A program made the position numbers and the translations under genes. Under the pieces are notes generated by a model that saw nothing but the letters and a program-made list of their open reading frames with translations, had not been told where the DNA came from and made no database searches. From Piezodorus guildinii (lineage: Eukaryota > Arthropoda > Insecta > Hemiptera > Pentatomidae), in NCBI GenBank assembly GCA_023052935.1, contig CM041292.1:148790939-148854938 (forward strand): a stretch of 64,000 nucleotides of DNA, given 5' to 3'. Numbering within the stretch: position 1 is the first letter of the stretch; each line of letters starts with the position of its first letter. Shown in pieces: positions 43,764 through 55,199 of this stretch.

Positions 43764-44070
43764 TAAAAGGGAGCGGCGTGGTCTAGTGGGTAGAGCGCTA
43801 GTCTACTGTGCTCCGGGTCTTCGGTTCGAATCCGGAATATTATTTATTCTGTTATTTGAGCCGGGGGGGGGGGGGGGGGGGGGGCGATCCTGGGGCACAC
43901 CCAGCCTCTATAATGTGGGTACCCAAAAAAGGGAAAAAAAAACCTGGCGGCTGAGCGTGATCTTGGCCGAATCACGTCATTGCACGGCCGTTGGGCTAGA
44001 AACAGTACGAATCTCTACATGTACTGAGCCCAAAACTCTTCATGAGTTGTAGTGGTACAGTTTTTTTTTT
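43764..44070 (+). mobile_element. tRNA-derived SINE, family A, copy 2, with target duplication and G run
   Basis: ATATATTTATGGT flanks it at 43751-43763 and 44071-44083. The head GCGTGGTCTAGTGGGTAGAG (A-box) and GGTTCGAATCC (B-box) are intact, so RNA polymerase III could read it. A pure run of 22 G lies at 43863-43884, where copy 1 has none. The 3' end matches copy 1 (GTACTGAGCCCAAAACTCTT) and finishes in a T run (44061-44070). A real tRNA is excluded by the missing acceptor stem and the long body. Confidence 0.88.
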
Positions 44071-44083
44071 ATATATTTATGGT

Positions 44084-44540
44084 GTCATATATACCAAATT
44101 GTATAAGTTTTGAAAGATGCATATTTTAAGTATTTGACTTATTTTTAAAATTTGTATTACTGCAAAAAAATATATATGCATTCATTATTAGTCATATTCA
44201 TAGCGTCCTCCTAATCAGTCTTGCGAAATCGCGGACATAAAAGCAAGAAGCTACATTAAAATAAGGCCTTGAAGCTGGAAATATTCAAGTTCAATAAGAA
44301 AGCTTTCGTTTTGTCACTCTCCTCTTACCAGAGCTGAGGACAGTCGGTGACATATGCAAATGGAACTGGAGAAGTTGAAAAAAGAAAGTGGTGAAGGAGT
44401 GGCAACGTAAACACGAAGGGGAAGAATGCGCTAAAACTCAATAACCCACATAGCTCTAGTGGCTTGGTCCTCTTTTTCATGTTGTCTGACCTATTTGTCA
44501 TGCTTCTTTGAGATACATTAAGCGACGTTTTAAATTCTTA

Positions 44541-44603
<63 letters not shown>

Positions 44604-44889
44604 GGGTATAAAACAAAGAAATGCTCTTGAAATGACAAAATCTGCGACACCATTGAAAGTATAAAAAAAAACATACGTACATAAATATAAATTGATTATG
44701 ACATTTTGGCATTCAATAATGTGTTAGGTTTATTATTATTTCAGCCGGGAGACGATCCTGGATATAAATTAAGCGCATTTATTATAAACAGTGTTATTAT
44801 TTCACTATATTACTCCTGCATACGGATTTCGTACTTTCCTGGTGTCTAAAAACGTGCGATCGTGGTACCACTACTCATGCCGGTAAAGA
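44084..44889. other. spacer with (TA)n(TG)n at 44541-44603
   Basis: No gene is recognised apart from the microsatellite. Confidence 0.45.
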
Positions 44890-45795
44890 AGGGAGATTTT
44901 AATGGAGCAATATCGTTCGATAAGCCAACTTTCGCACAAAAGCAAAACCTTTGAGAGGCTGATCCACAACGAACTTATGAGGCACTGCGATTAGGAGATT
45001 TTTTTTTTTATTATTATTTTATTCGTATGTATTACAATTTGTCCCAATGGACAATAATAATATCGCTAAAGGATCACTGGAGAATATTATTCCATCAGAG
45101 CAGACTGGATTTTAGCGAGGAGTTGCATGTGAACGACAATTGGTGAAACTTCAGGTAGAAACCATAACAACAAAGTCATCTTTCTCCCTGGACTACCCAC
45201 AGACCGACAGTGTGTCGCACACACTACTACTTCGCCGTCTGGAGGAGTTAGGTTCCCTGCCTCTCTTTGCCGATTGAAACGATGCTATCTCAGTGAGAGA
45301 TCATTCGTCGTGCGGGTACGCGATGACCGATCTACTCCACGTGTCTTCACATGTGTAGTACCTCAAGGGTCTGTGCTGGGTCTAATACTTGTTTTTATAG
45401 ATTCAGTGGTCTCAGTCAAGCATCCAGAAGCAGTAGTAGCAGCCTATGCTGACGATATCGAGATATGAGCGCTGAAAAAGCCCTAATATGAGCACAGGTA
45501 CAATTATTCGTGCACTTTAACTTCCATCATTGAAAATCTAAATAAAAACGGCATCAAGGTGAATCCGGCTAAGACAGATGCCTTCGTTATGCCCTTTCAA
45601 AAGCGCAAGAAGCCTCTACCAAGGACTTTCAAGACCAAGCACTGCCCCTTTCGTCGAAGTTCTCGTCGAGGAAAGGAGTTTGGACTATACATTCTGAATC
45701 CATTATATTTTCAAAGCCTGGAAGGATGTTTCTCCCCATCCAGTAAAGTTGAGGCGAAAGCCTTCAGTTGCGACCACCACATACAGTGCACTTAG
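44890..45795 (+). pseudogene. LINE reverse-transcriptase fossil with nested insertion
   Basis: EQYRSISQLSHKSKTFERLI (RT block of the Y-R-P-I-S-L-L type), then after a small insertion ENIIPSEQTGF and LLLRRLEELGSLPL, then LKRCYLSERSFVVRVRD, CVVPQGSVLGLILVFID (motif B) and VVAAYADDIEI (motif C), and NGIKVNPAKTDAFVM. Several stops and shifts. Unrelated in detail to the 36 kb copy. An old non-LTR element; the clade is not assigned. Confidence 0.75.
45001..45075 (-). mobile_element. short jockey-like LINE 3' end inserted in another LINE
   Basis: A T run and TATTACAATTTGTCCCAATGG, as at the LINE ends at 20.47 and 21.58 kb, interrupt the RT frame above between RHCD and SLENII. It is a 75-base, extremely truncated insertion. 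Confidence 0.7.
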
Positions 45796-46861
45796 GAATG
45801 TTCAACTTGAAATACCTCAAAAGGTAGTGTAAGTTATAAATGGCCAAAACTGTTGCAATTTTTGTTTTTGCAACTGTTACATTTGTTACTTGTTTGTCGT
45901 ACAATAAAAGAGATTAGAAAATCGACTATAGTATCTTCAACGAGGTTTTGGTTCATATAAAATAGATAGATAGATAGGCTTTACTATATTAATTCAACCA
46001 ATAGAATAATAAGCTATTATAGATGTAATTGCTATTATTATAATAAAAATAATTATCCAGAATGCATTATTTTTTGTTAATTTGTATTATTAATAGCCTA
46101 ACGTATGTAACATAAGAAAAATCAAATTTTCATGATATATCCGCGCCAATACATTCACTGTAGTTATATGCCTATTGGATTCACAAGAAATACGTAATTA
46201 GAAATGCCTCCAGTGACGTGTAAAAGTATGATGATGGACAGGATGTAATAGTTCTTGATTGGAGGTTAAATTTTCGATCCAGATTGGTGTTTCATGTAGT
46301 GGACTTAAAATTCCAGCAAATCCGCCTATTGTGTGTTTCATTTTTGCCGATGACTAAATATAATAATGAATAGACGTTATAACGTAAACATATTTTCTTG
46401 CTAATTGCACTTTTTGTTACGATGAACTTAAAACTTTCAGAGCTATGAACTCTAAATCGATCACACTGAGCTTTTATAAATATAAATGACACATCATTTG
46501 ATTGCACCCGTGCGAAGCTAGGCGAGTCCCATAGTAATAAGTCCAGAAAAAATTAAAATATTGTTTTTTTATCTAATTCTTTCATTAAATTTAGTTACCA
46601 AATCTAGAAAAAGCTAAACTAAACGAAAAATAAAACGAACGTAGGCCATAATTTTTTACCTTATTTTATTCATATAAATATTGATTTATTTTTCCACTAT
46701 TGCATCATGCATTATTCACACCTGTCAAGCAAATGCTAACAGTCAGCAGATAGGTGCTAAATTAAGATATAGGGATAATGGAGAAAACTTCAAACAGTTA
46801 CAAACCACGAAAAGTCTTGGGTTAAGTAATTATAGAGATTTATAATGTTTCACGATCAACG
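45796..46861. other. AT-rich spacer
   Basis: Nothing recognised. A short (ATAG)n lies at about 45962-45976. Confidence 0.4.
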
Positions 46862-47085
46862 GCGTGTGATTAGGACTTGATCACGCTCAGCAGCCAAATT
46901 CTTTCCCCGATTTCGAGTACCCACTGTCTAGAAGCTGGGTGTGCTCCTGGAGGGTCTCCATACCCCGGGGTCGCTCCACGGCTGAAATAACAGAATAAAT
47001 AATTCTGCCTCAGCCAGGGTTTAAATATGGGACCCTGCGAACAGTAGACTAGTGCTCTATCCACTAGACCACGCCGCTCTCTATA
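46862..47085 (-). mobile_element. tRNA-derived SINE, family A, copy 3
   Basis: The minus strand begins GAGAGCGGCGTGGTCTAGTG GATAGAGCACTAG (A-box), then a degraded B-box (GGTCCCATATTTAAACC), CTGTTATTTCAGCCGTGGAG and the family body. The 3' tail region is short. Confidence 0.8.
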
Positions 47086-47515
47086 AACTAATAAAAAAAA
47101 GATTAATATGTTGCATTAACCCCTTTCCGGTCATAGCGGGCCGAAAATGGGTTATTATCTTCGACAGTAAATAACATGGTGCTATTAATGTTCCTTTGCT
47201 TTTGGGGTTTAATGATCCTAATAGTAGTTGTCCTGAATTCTCAATGTTATATGACCTTCCTAACGGCCTCAACAGTTGTTAGAGATAAGACATCTTAGGC
47301 GATTCTAAAACAATTATTGAGGTATTCTAGTGATCGTAATTGTATTCTCTAGACAGTATAAAAAATAAACGTGTTTTCAATATTGCAGCTATAGCTAGTC
47401 GTTCAATAGGTTAGTATTGGGATGAGATAGAGTGTAAGGCAATACAACTGCCTAAATTCTGATAAACATGCTACAAAATGCTCTCCCACGCAATAAAAAA
47501 ATAAAATAAATAATT
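47086..47515. other. spacer with a possible piggyBac-like single end
   Basis: TTAACCCCTTTCCGGTCATA at 47116 looks like a TTAA target plus a piggyBac-type C-rich end, but no partner end was found. Nothing else is recognised. Confidence 0.25.
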
Positions 47516-47568
47516 TTTTTTTCAACAACAACAATTTTTAATGAGTAAAATTACAATCTGTCCCAATA
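47516..47568 (-). mobile_element. jockey-like LINE 3' end fragment
   Basis: A T run followed by GAGTAAAATTACAATCTGTCC and CAAT, the end of the 36 kb family, directly before another LINE fragment. Confidence 0.6.
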
Positions 47569-47579
47569 AAATAAATAAT

Positions 47580-48056
47580 AATAATAATAAATATCGTATG
47601 CCGGAGGAAACTTGCCCGCATTATAAATACAACCCACAACCAGTGATTAATAGACAGCACGTCAAGCTGTATCGGGGCCTGGCCATCATAACTGACCAAA
47701 CAATTCCGCATAACAAGCCAGATATTTTACTGATGTTAAAGGCAGAAAAAATTGCACTGATCATCGAGATAGGGGTACCACCAGATGACAACCTGCAATT
47801 GTACAAGCTCGACAAAGTGCTGCCGTTGAACATCTCAACTAATGGCTTAATCCCAGAGATGACCGTTAACTTAATAAAGGAACTAGATCTTCCCCTTAAC
47901 ATTCTGGATGAGATGCAGAAAGCTGTGTTTCTCGGTACTGCGAGTATTGTTCGAAAAGTAATGAACATAAAGGATTAAGGTTTACTAGCCTCACCCTTGA
48001 CTTAGGTCCGGGTAGGTGCTAATGCCAGCGAAAGCTAATAAAAAAAAAAATAAATA
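47580..48056 (+). pseudogene. C-terminal part of a restriction-like-endonuclease LINE
   Basis: The frame to TAA at 47976-47978 reads YRMPEETCPHYKYNPQPVIN, RQHVKLYRGLAIITDQTIPH, NKPDILLMLKAEKIALIIEI and later ISTNGLIPEM and MQKAVFLGTASIVRKVM. The K-P-D...x14...I-E-I pattern fits the PD-(D/E)xK endonuclease at the C-terminus of R2/R4/Dong-like LINEs, which nick the target. About 20 residues seem to be missing after NLQ. The 3' UTR ends in AATAAAAAAAAAAATAAATAA at 48036-48056. 5' truncated. The clade is inferred from pattern only. Confidence 0.65.
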
Positions 48057-48279
48057 ATTTGTGAAGATTATAAGTTTAATAACGACTCTATAATTTTTTC
48101 GACTATAGCAGCATTGGATGAAAATTACACAGCTTTGTGTAATTCTAGTCAACAGAGTGACCCCGAATAGTGAGACTGATTATGCCTTTCTAACAGAGAC
48201 ATGGAAAAATTAGCCATCACAAGTACGATTTTATCATTCATTGAACAAAACAGGAATAGACGTACAGACATCGCTAACA

Positions 48280-48500
48280 TGGTTATCTTTTCCTGAAACA
48301 GAAGGGTTTCTGTTTGATATCGAAGAACAAGCAATAGCTATGAAGGCATTTGCTGGGAGGACATAAGTGACCAAATGCCGTATATGCAAAAAGGCTACTG
48401 AAAGCTGACAACATGTGACTTCGGGTCGTCCAATTCTGGTTAGTAAGGAGTATCTCCAAAGACACAACAATGCAGCGAAAATTAGTCATCAAGCCATTGC
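48280..48500 (+). pseudogene. Second fragment of the same LINE type (CCHC segment)
   Basis: GFLFDIEEQAIAMKAFAGRT, then KCRICKKATES, a stop, QHVTSGRP and KEYLQRHNNAAKISHQAIA. This is the Cys-His segment (C-x2-C...H...) that precedes the endonuclease in such LINEs. Here it lies downstream of the C-terminal piece above, so the two are separate insertions. Confidence 0.6.
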
Positions 48501-48515
48501 ATCAAAGTTTAATCC

Positions 48516-48645
48516 TAGGAGGTCTCCATGGTCGACCCTCAGCTGAAATAATAGAATATGGAATATTCTGCCACAGCCGAGATTTGAACACGGAACCAGG
48601 AATACAGTTGCCATGTGCTCTATCCACTGGACAACGCCAGTCCCT
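48516..48645 (-). mobile_element. tRNA-derived SINE, family A, copy 4 (partial)
   Basis: The minus strand starts GGGACTGGCGTTGTCCAGTG (A-box side), has GTGTTCAAATCTCGGC (B-box) and CAGAATATTCCATATTCTAT TATTTCAGC as in copy 3. The 3' body is missing. Confidence 0.75.
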
Positions 48646-49619
48646 ACATCAGAACAAGAATGACATTAAATGAATAAACGACAAATATTCTCCAGGCCAA
48701 AATTCTAATGCTTAAAAAGAGGATCTAAAAATAAATCTGTATCTTTTCCAGTTTAGTCAATGAAATAATACAATAGTTAAGAGAGAGATACACTTTATTT
48801 AATAACCGATGCTGCCCAACTTAATTAGGTAGCTTTTACACAGCTAAATTATAGGGATATTAATATCCTTATAATATTTTTTATATGACAAATATTAATA
48901 TATTTGACTTGATTTATTCTTAATTATTTATTAATTAATTCTGTTGACGTTTTAAAAAAAAATAAATTTTTGTTCTCCTTTTTTTTTCGCCTGTCTCATA
49001 TTAATTCAAATAAATATATATGGATAAACAAAATTATAAATAACAATTATAATAAATAAAAAAATGAAAATCTTAGTATTATCAGTACTGGTATAATAAT
49101 GATACCAATAAAATAAACGATTAAATTAAGAGATTAAAATAATACTTTAGACTATGACAGAGTATTGACTATCCAGGAAATGCAATATACTTGATTAATT
49201 TATCGACTTTTGTAATATGTAACTGTAAATAAAATATTTTATTTATAAAATGAGCAGTGAGATATGGGAAATATAGCTGTGGAATGCTCTTAGCTAGAAA
49301 TACTTTGGTATGGTTGCCAATGGTTGGCACTTGCCGATTACAGCTGATCTTTATCTAATAGTTTGTTTGCGGCTAGGTGTGGTGTGAACTCCTTGTGTAT
49401 CATGTTGGTTTTTGGTTTTTTAAATTTAATTTCTAACTGCTGCCTAAACATCATTTAAATACTAGATCGTTTTTGGGGTAAACCATATTTGTAAACAACT
49501 TCTTTTATTTTATATCTTATTAAATATGTCCAAAATTTGATGTAGCATTTAGAAGAAATATATAAAATAAATTTGAATATATAAATAAAAATAAAAAAAA
49601 CTTGTGAGGGCAACACATG
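48646..49619. other. AT-rich spacer
   Basis: No gene recognised. Confidence 0.4.
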
Positions 49620-50440
49620 ACTTTTACTTACCTTGGCTATTAAACCAATTTATGTACGTTTAAAAAGCTTGAAAATAAGAATTGTTTAAAGCTAATTTAA
49701 ATAATAGGTTTGTTAAGTATCGTTGAAAACATATGATTTAGATTAAAAATATAACTATCATAAGTTTTGCCTTAATTGTCACTTCACATTATCTTTTACC
49801 ACTTAGTACGTAAGAAATATTTTTTTTCTAAAATGTTTATCTTTCCAATGGTATATTATACGTCTGTTCCTATTTTTGTGTTCGAAAATACAAACGCATT
49901 TTTGCTCTCCTTTAATTCTTTATCAAATTCGTTTAAAATGTTAATTTGGCCACCTTTGATCAAACCTAAAAAGTTGGTATGGTTATTTTTTTTTTATCTA
50001 CAACAAGAAAGGTACTTTAAGGGAAGAAAAATTAAAACGTCGGTTTTTAAGCCCTGTCAGAATATTTCAATCATAATGAACCCTACATTATGTTACTGCT
50101 CATTATGTTTTACATTGATACAGCTAGATTGATTTGAGAAAATTTCGAATTTTGAAAAGGTGCAAAATGCATAATTTACAGTCGAACTTTCGGTCAGCCG
50201 ATTTTGGTGAAAAGTGAGGATAACATCCCAGGCGTATAGTTGTCTTAATAATAAAATTTCAGTTTCGTACAACTTTTCGTTTTTGCACCAGACTTACCAC
50301 ACGCACACGCGAACGCTCTCACACAGACATTTCCACGTGAATAGGTTACTTAAACTCCAATGAGGACAAAAAAAAAGTGCTGAAATCTGAAATCCAAAAA
50401 TATTTCCGTACTATATATTTCATATATAGGTAAGTGAAAG
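49620..50440 (+). mobile_element. non-autonomous repeat family D, copy 4 (near full length)
   Basis: It begins ACTTTTACTTACCTTGGC near 49620 and ends CATATATAGGTAAGTGAAAG near 50441. The interior matches copy 1 (GGTATATTATACGTC, AGCCCTGTCAGAATATTTC, GGCGTATAGTTGTCT, TTCAGTTTCGTACAACTTTT). It carries the AGACATT-type region with several CACACGCACACGCG repeats. No open frame of note. Confidence 0.7.
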
Positions 50441-51419
50441 TAAAAATATCAGGTCACTTCAGTAGACCGTTTATACATGGTATAATGATCATATTATGAC
50501 GATAATTTCTTTCTCATTATTATATCTATGTTAATTTGAGAAAAAACGGCGAAGATAGCTGTATACAACAAAGCCCTAACCCGACAGCTATGTCCTACTT
50601 AGCATCAATGAATCTGCAACAAATTTATTAATTATTTGGAAGCTTTGTAAAGACTAATGATGTCATAGTCATTATGGCAGCTATAATTAGCTCATTCCAC
50701 GGGCTGGAAGCTATTGTGCCCGCCAAAGATTTATTGTATATAACTGTGCCATTTTGCTCAAACAGATGAATGAAATAATGAACCTATTCATACAACGCCA
50801 AATACGCTCCCTACTCTAATTCACATCAAATTGCCGACTCCTTGGCTATTATTCCACAGTTAGAAAAGGTATACAATTTTCTGGATTAAAAAAGAATGGG
50901 ATGAGATGTTTGTTTAAGCTTATGAAAATAAGAGCTAAAGTAAAGAAGTTAAGTTAAACCAAATGCTTATATATTTATACCTCTATGTAATAATTAAATA
51001 TGGCAATGCATAAATATTTTAAACTACTAATTACTACTAAATAAACTACTACTAGGTATGACTGTCGTCTTATTTTTTTAATGTAATTTATTCAGAAATA
51101 ATACAATCTGCCACACTCTGAATCAATAATTATTAATGCTATATGAAATTAGTTATTTTATATGTACAAAATGGCCAGAAATAAAATAAATACAAATAAA
51201 AATAGAAGAAAAAACCTAGCCCACATTCATTCCTATCTAAAATGTTTAAGTCGAGTTATAAAAATAAGTTTGGATCACAGCACCATTCATTTAGCCGCGT
51301 CACTAGTCATGTAAGCTAGTGGATACTGAGTGAGTTCGTTAGAACCACATTTATTATCATAATAGTTTACTATCATCGATGTATCTTTTAATAATTCTTT
51401 CATTTTTGTAATTTAGAAT
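50441..51419. other. AT-rich spacer with weak LINE 3' end at 51070-51150
   Basis: TTCAGAAATAATACAATCTGCC resembles the jockey-like LINE 3' end. Nothing else is recognised. Confidence 0.4.
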
Positions 51420-51690
51420 AGTTCTTTCTTTCAGTGGCGCGACAGGCCGTGTAGGCCCTTGGCCTCGCGGTGTAACCTCCTGGGATGTTACACTTACGTT
51501 TCTTGATGTAGTTTATAGGGTAGAGCCATCACTCCCTACGCCTCATTTTGTGAGTGGCCACCATTTGGCTGACGGGTCTCACATATTCGGGGGAGTGAAT
51601 CCCCATTTATTAAATGCTTGAAAAAGTCTTTCTGAGGACTGGGATTCGAACTCTCAATTTTTAGTCACGGGCTTCTCCGATTTTGAATAG
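51420..51690 (-). mobile_element. SINE family B, copy 3
   Basis: The minus strand carries GAGTTCGAATCCCAGTCCTC (B-box) and, on the plus strand, TGGCTGACGGGTCTCACATA and GAATCCCCATTTATTAAATG, shared with 8.1 and 18.1 kb. It extends further 3' than the others (to about 51430). Confidence 0.65.
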
Positions 51691-52644
51691 CAAATTTGGG
51701 ATTCTGATGATATAAATCCAATTAATAAATTTAACGGTGAAAATATTTTAATATTTATAAGTCGTAGATCCAATGAAGTAATTCAAATTTTTCCTGTCAC
51801 CTAATTATGAGTTTTTTTTCATCATTCTGTTATAAATCAGTAACAGAATATCAGGTTGTTTGTGCATTTACATTCTAGAGTACTTAACCAATCATACATT
51901 TTTTTTTACTGAATTTTAACTTAATGAGTAAATTTTGATCCATGATCTGCTATTTCTTCCGACTCAATGACATCGAGTTATCAAAATATTATTAAAGAGC
52001 CTAGCTAATGGAAAGAAAACATAACATTTGCTAAAGACTTGGCAAGCTTAAAGAACTCCGCCCCTTGAGACTGAGATTTTTTTTTTTCAAATTAGAAAAT
52101 AGACAAAAGTAGGAAAATTGGAACCCCGGCTTTGTTTCAAAGGTCCCGAGTTTGGCTGGTCCCGGCGCTAGCTATCTATAGCCTACCTACATGTCCTGGC
52201 TTCAAAGGAGATGACCTCATTAATATTTAAATCCTCAAACTTCTAAGCTTTTAGAGTCATCGCTTACATTAAATGAGCAATAATAAGTAACTATCAAATT
52301 AAACTTAGTCTAATTTTTCTGGTTTCAATTTTCTTGTCGGAAAAAGTCCGTAAGATCTGTTTAGTTCACAAATCCCAGACGACATGGTTACCCCTGCTTT
52401 TTGGTTACCTGGAACCATAACTACGCATGGAGGTAACATTTATGTCACAATCCCTTGACAGATTAATAAACTACTGTAAAAGGAAAAATCAAGTTCTCTT
52501 CAAATCAGCATCATTAGTCAATCAATCGTTAATCAAGTGACTTAAAACCTGAATATTAGAAATTATTGGTCAGCTAGAACGGATTTCATGCCATGCGTTT
52601 AGAAAATTCAAGACCAAGAATAAAAATCTGGTTCGCTCTACCCA
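51691..52644. other. AT-rich spacer
   Basis: No gene recognised. T runs at 51898-51908 and 52077-52087. Confidence 0.4.
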
Positions 52645-52875
52645 CGAATTTCAATTAACCCCGTTGTTAAAATCAATTTAAGAATTTTTAAATACTTAGA
52701 GATAAAAATAAATTGTTAAAGAATTAATTAAGCTGAATTTAAATAGACATGTGTTTTATTAAATAATCTATTATATTTTTATCTACAACAGTCAGTTTTA
52801 TCGGCTTCTCATCACCCTCTACTAACTTTTACAATTTCGTGTATTAGATAATATTTTTTGTAAAATCTTTAGTAA
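52645..52875 (+). mobile_element. non-autonomous repeat family D, left-end fragment
   Basis: ACGAATTTCAATTAACCCCGTTGTTAAAATC, ATCTACAACAGTCAGTTTTA and CATCACCCTCTACTAACTTT match copies 1 and 6. It stops near 52875. Confidence 0.6.
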
Positions 52876-53971
52876 TAATAAAAAGCACTTCGATATTAGA
52901 TAGTAAAAATAAAAAGCACTCCCCCAATTCCTTAAATCATATTAATTCATTCCTTACAGTTTTATATTATTTGTCTTTTAGAGAGAACATACAAATTAAA
53001 GGAAAAATAAATTCTCGCGTTTATCTAGTGAGGACCCTAAATTACCCATTAACTAGGTTTTAGTTATTTTGGCTTTTAGAACAAAATAAATCACCTTAGT
53101 TGTTTCCTCATAAGCCTTTTTATTTGTTTGCGTTATGTTAATACATTTGTAAATCTTAATTTAAAAAATCACATTACTTTTAAAAGAATATCACTAGTTT
53201 TCTAGTTTATGAGAAATTCGCGTTACGTATAGTTAATATTGATCGGATCAATGAAGTTTAATTCTTTTTTGATTAAAAGAAGTATAAAAAACATATGGTG
53301 TTTAAATAAATCTGATACGCGTATTATGTTACGTTTATTGTCTTCTCTTCTATTAATCAATTTCATTAAAATACATTTATTATGGAAATTAGTAGTAAAA
53401 CTTTTCATAAAGCTTCGATTTAGTTTCTAGGAAAGCATCAGAAAATGGTCCGAAAGACGAAATTATTAAAAACAACAACAGCTTAAGTTTATGTTAACTC
53501 CTTTATCAAATCCCACCATGGGCTCACCAGTCATCTAAAATATTCCTCCAACTTTCCCACCCAATCAAAAGAAATGTTTCACCTTTGAAGTACACAAATA
53601 GACTAACACACATTATCTATTCCGTCACTGAACCATTTTTAACCTACACTGACTAATATAAATCAGATACAGCTTCAGCTTTCGTTAACAATAACGCACA
53701 AAACCCAACTGCGTAAATGATGCATTATATACACAGCCGTCTATGTGCAATAGTCCCATAACTACTGTTCAGTATGAAGAGAATAAAGACCAAATCGTTA
53801 TGATAACCGATCCCCTAAGCGCACTAAGGTTTACAGAACTTGTATCGGATTCACCCAATAGTAGTCAGCACTCACTCTCATACACCTGCGTTGAAAAACA
53901 TTGGTAAGCCGGTAACATGGGACCATCACCATTGGGCATATTTTTAAAAAATGCCAATATTATTCACTGTA
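52876..53971. other. AT-rich spacer
   Basis: The overlapping frames at 53223-53430 on both strands are low-complexity shadows of each other and are not supported. Confidence 0.4.
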
Positions 53972-55023
53972 TTGGGTTGTGTCACATGAAATGTCCGTTT
54001 ACAAGGTAAAGAATTTTTAATAAAATTATGTTATGAAAACAAGATAACTTTATTCCAAGATAACCTTCATTTTCTACACATTTTTCCCAACGTGACGCCA
54101 ACTTTTTTATCCCCGAACTGAAAAACTCTGAGCTTTGAAGTGAAACTAAATCTGAAAAAGCACTTTTCACTTGATCATCATTTTCAAAAAGTTTTCCTTT
54201 GACGAAGTTGTCTAAATTCCTGAACAGGTGGTAATCTGTTGGAGACAAGTCGGGAGAATATGGTGGGTGCGGAAGAACTTCGTAGACCAGTTCTTTAAAT
54301 TTTTCCACGATAAGGGGTTTCGTCGATGTTCAACCACTGCCCTGACCGACTCTGATTGTCATATGCGATCCATTGTTTATCACAGGTAATTATTCTTTCA
54401 AGGAAAGGCGCGGTTTTTTGCCTCGCAAGCAAAGAAACGCAGGTCTCAAGGCGTTTCAATTGTTACCGCTCAGTGAGATCATGAGGTAAGCATGTATCGA
54501 GCTTTTTTACTTTCCCAATACACTTTAAATGTCTGGAAACGGTAGAAGCACTTGCATTTAGTTGTGCTGAGAGTCCTTTAACTGTTTGGTAGGGGTTTTC
54601 TTCTGTTGAGAACAGTTTTCTTCTGATGTTTGAGGACATCGTTTTCTATTACGGACTGAGGTCTTTTGCCTGTCGGTATCCCCAGATGAAAACTTAGGAA
54701 ACCACCGGCAAATGGTCCGTTCATTAACACTGTTTTCCCCAAACGCCTTGCAAATATTTCTAGCGGCCTCAGCTGCTGAATGGCCGAGTTTAAACTCGTA
54801 CAAAAATATTACTCGAAAATCGCGTGTTTCCATGTTCATATTTGGAGGTATACTAAAAAGTGGATAATTGATTGGGAAGCTAATGTTTATAATACAAAGG
54901 AACAGGAATAGTAACTGTTTACATTAAATATGTAAACATTCAGAAAAAAACAACAGAGACCAGCAACATCCTTTATGTATTTCAGAAACTATAATAACGA
55001 ACATTTCATGTGAATCAACCCAA
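53972..55023 (-). mobile_element. internally deleted mariner element
   Basis: Inverted ends of about 27 bases (TTGGGTTG..TCACATGAAATGT) with three differences are flanked by TA at 53970-53971 and 55024-55025. At 1052 bp it is shorter than the usual 1.3 kb. The transposase lacks its middle. Confidence 0.9.
53982..54839 (-). pseudogene. mariner transposase remnant lacking the second catalytic Asp
   Basis: The N-terminal part (54839-54558) holds the mariner paired-type DNA-binding domain (FLYEFKLGHSAAEAARNI, NERTICRWFPKFSSGD). It continues broken through GLSAQLNASASTVSRHL, LPHDLTER and ITCDKQWIAYDN (first Asp; K where E is usual). After WLNIDETP near 54320 the sequence jumps to VEKFKELVYEVLPHPPYSPD LSPTDYHLF (third acidic position, D). 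The H-x-D-N-A-R-P block with the second Asp is missing, a deletion of roughly 180-200 bases. Several stops. Inactive. Confidence 0.9.
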
Positions 55024-55199
55024 TACCTGAATAAAAAGAGACTGAACCTAAATCTATCAACAGTACTGGGTAATAAAGAGGAACCGATTAAATTAGTTTT
55101 TTATTTTCTTTAACAACAAAAGAATTGTTATGTAAATTATAAAGACTGTAATCTTAATAAAAATTATTTATTTAAACCTTGTGATTTTTATCTATATTT
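55024..55199. other. AT-rich spacer
   Basis: Nothing recognised. Confidence 0.4.

Noticed and set aside
43770..43835. Possible tRNA gene with A and B boxes
   Set aside because: No closing acceptor stem, repeated in several places with a shared 300-base body and target duplication; it is a SINE.
47116..47140. TTAA plus C-rich piggyBac-like end
   Set aside because: No matching second end or transposase remnant found nearby; kept only as a note in the spacer entry.
47621..47968. Minus-strand open frame of 115 codons
   Set aside because: Shadow of the LINE endonuclease frame on the plus strand.
54558..54839. Mariner N-terminal frame as an intact host gene (domesticated transposase)
   Set aside because: It lies within clear transposon ends with TA duplications and the rest of the gene is broken, so domestication is not supported.
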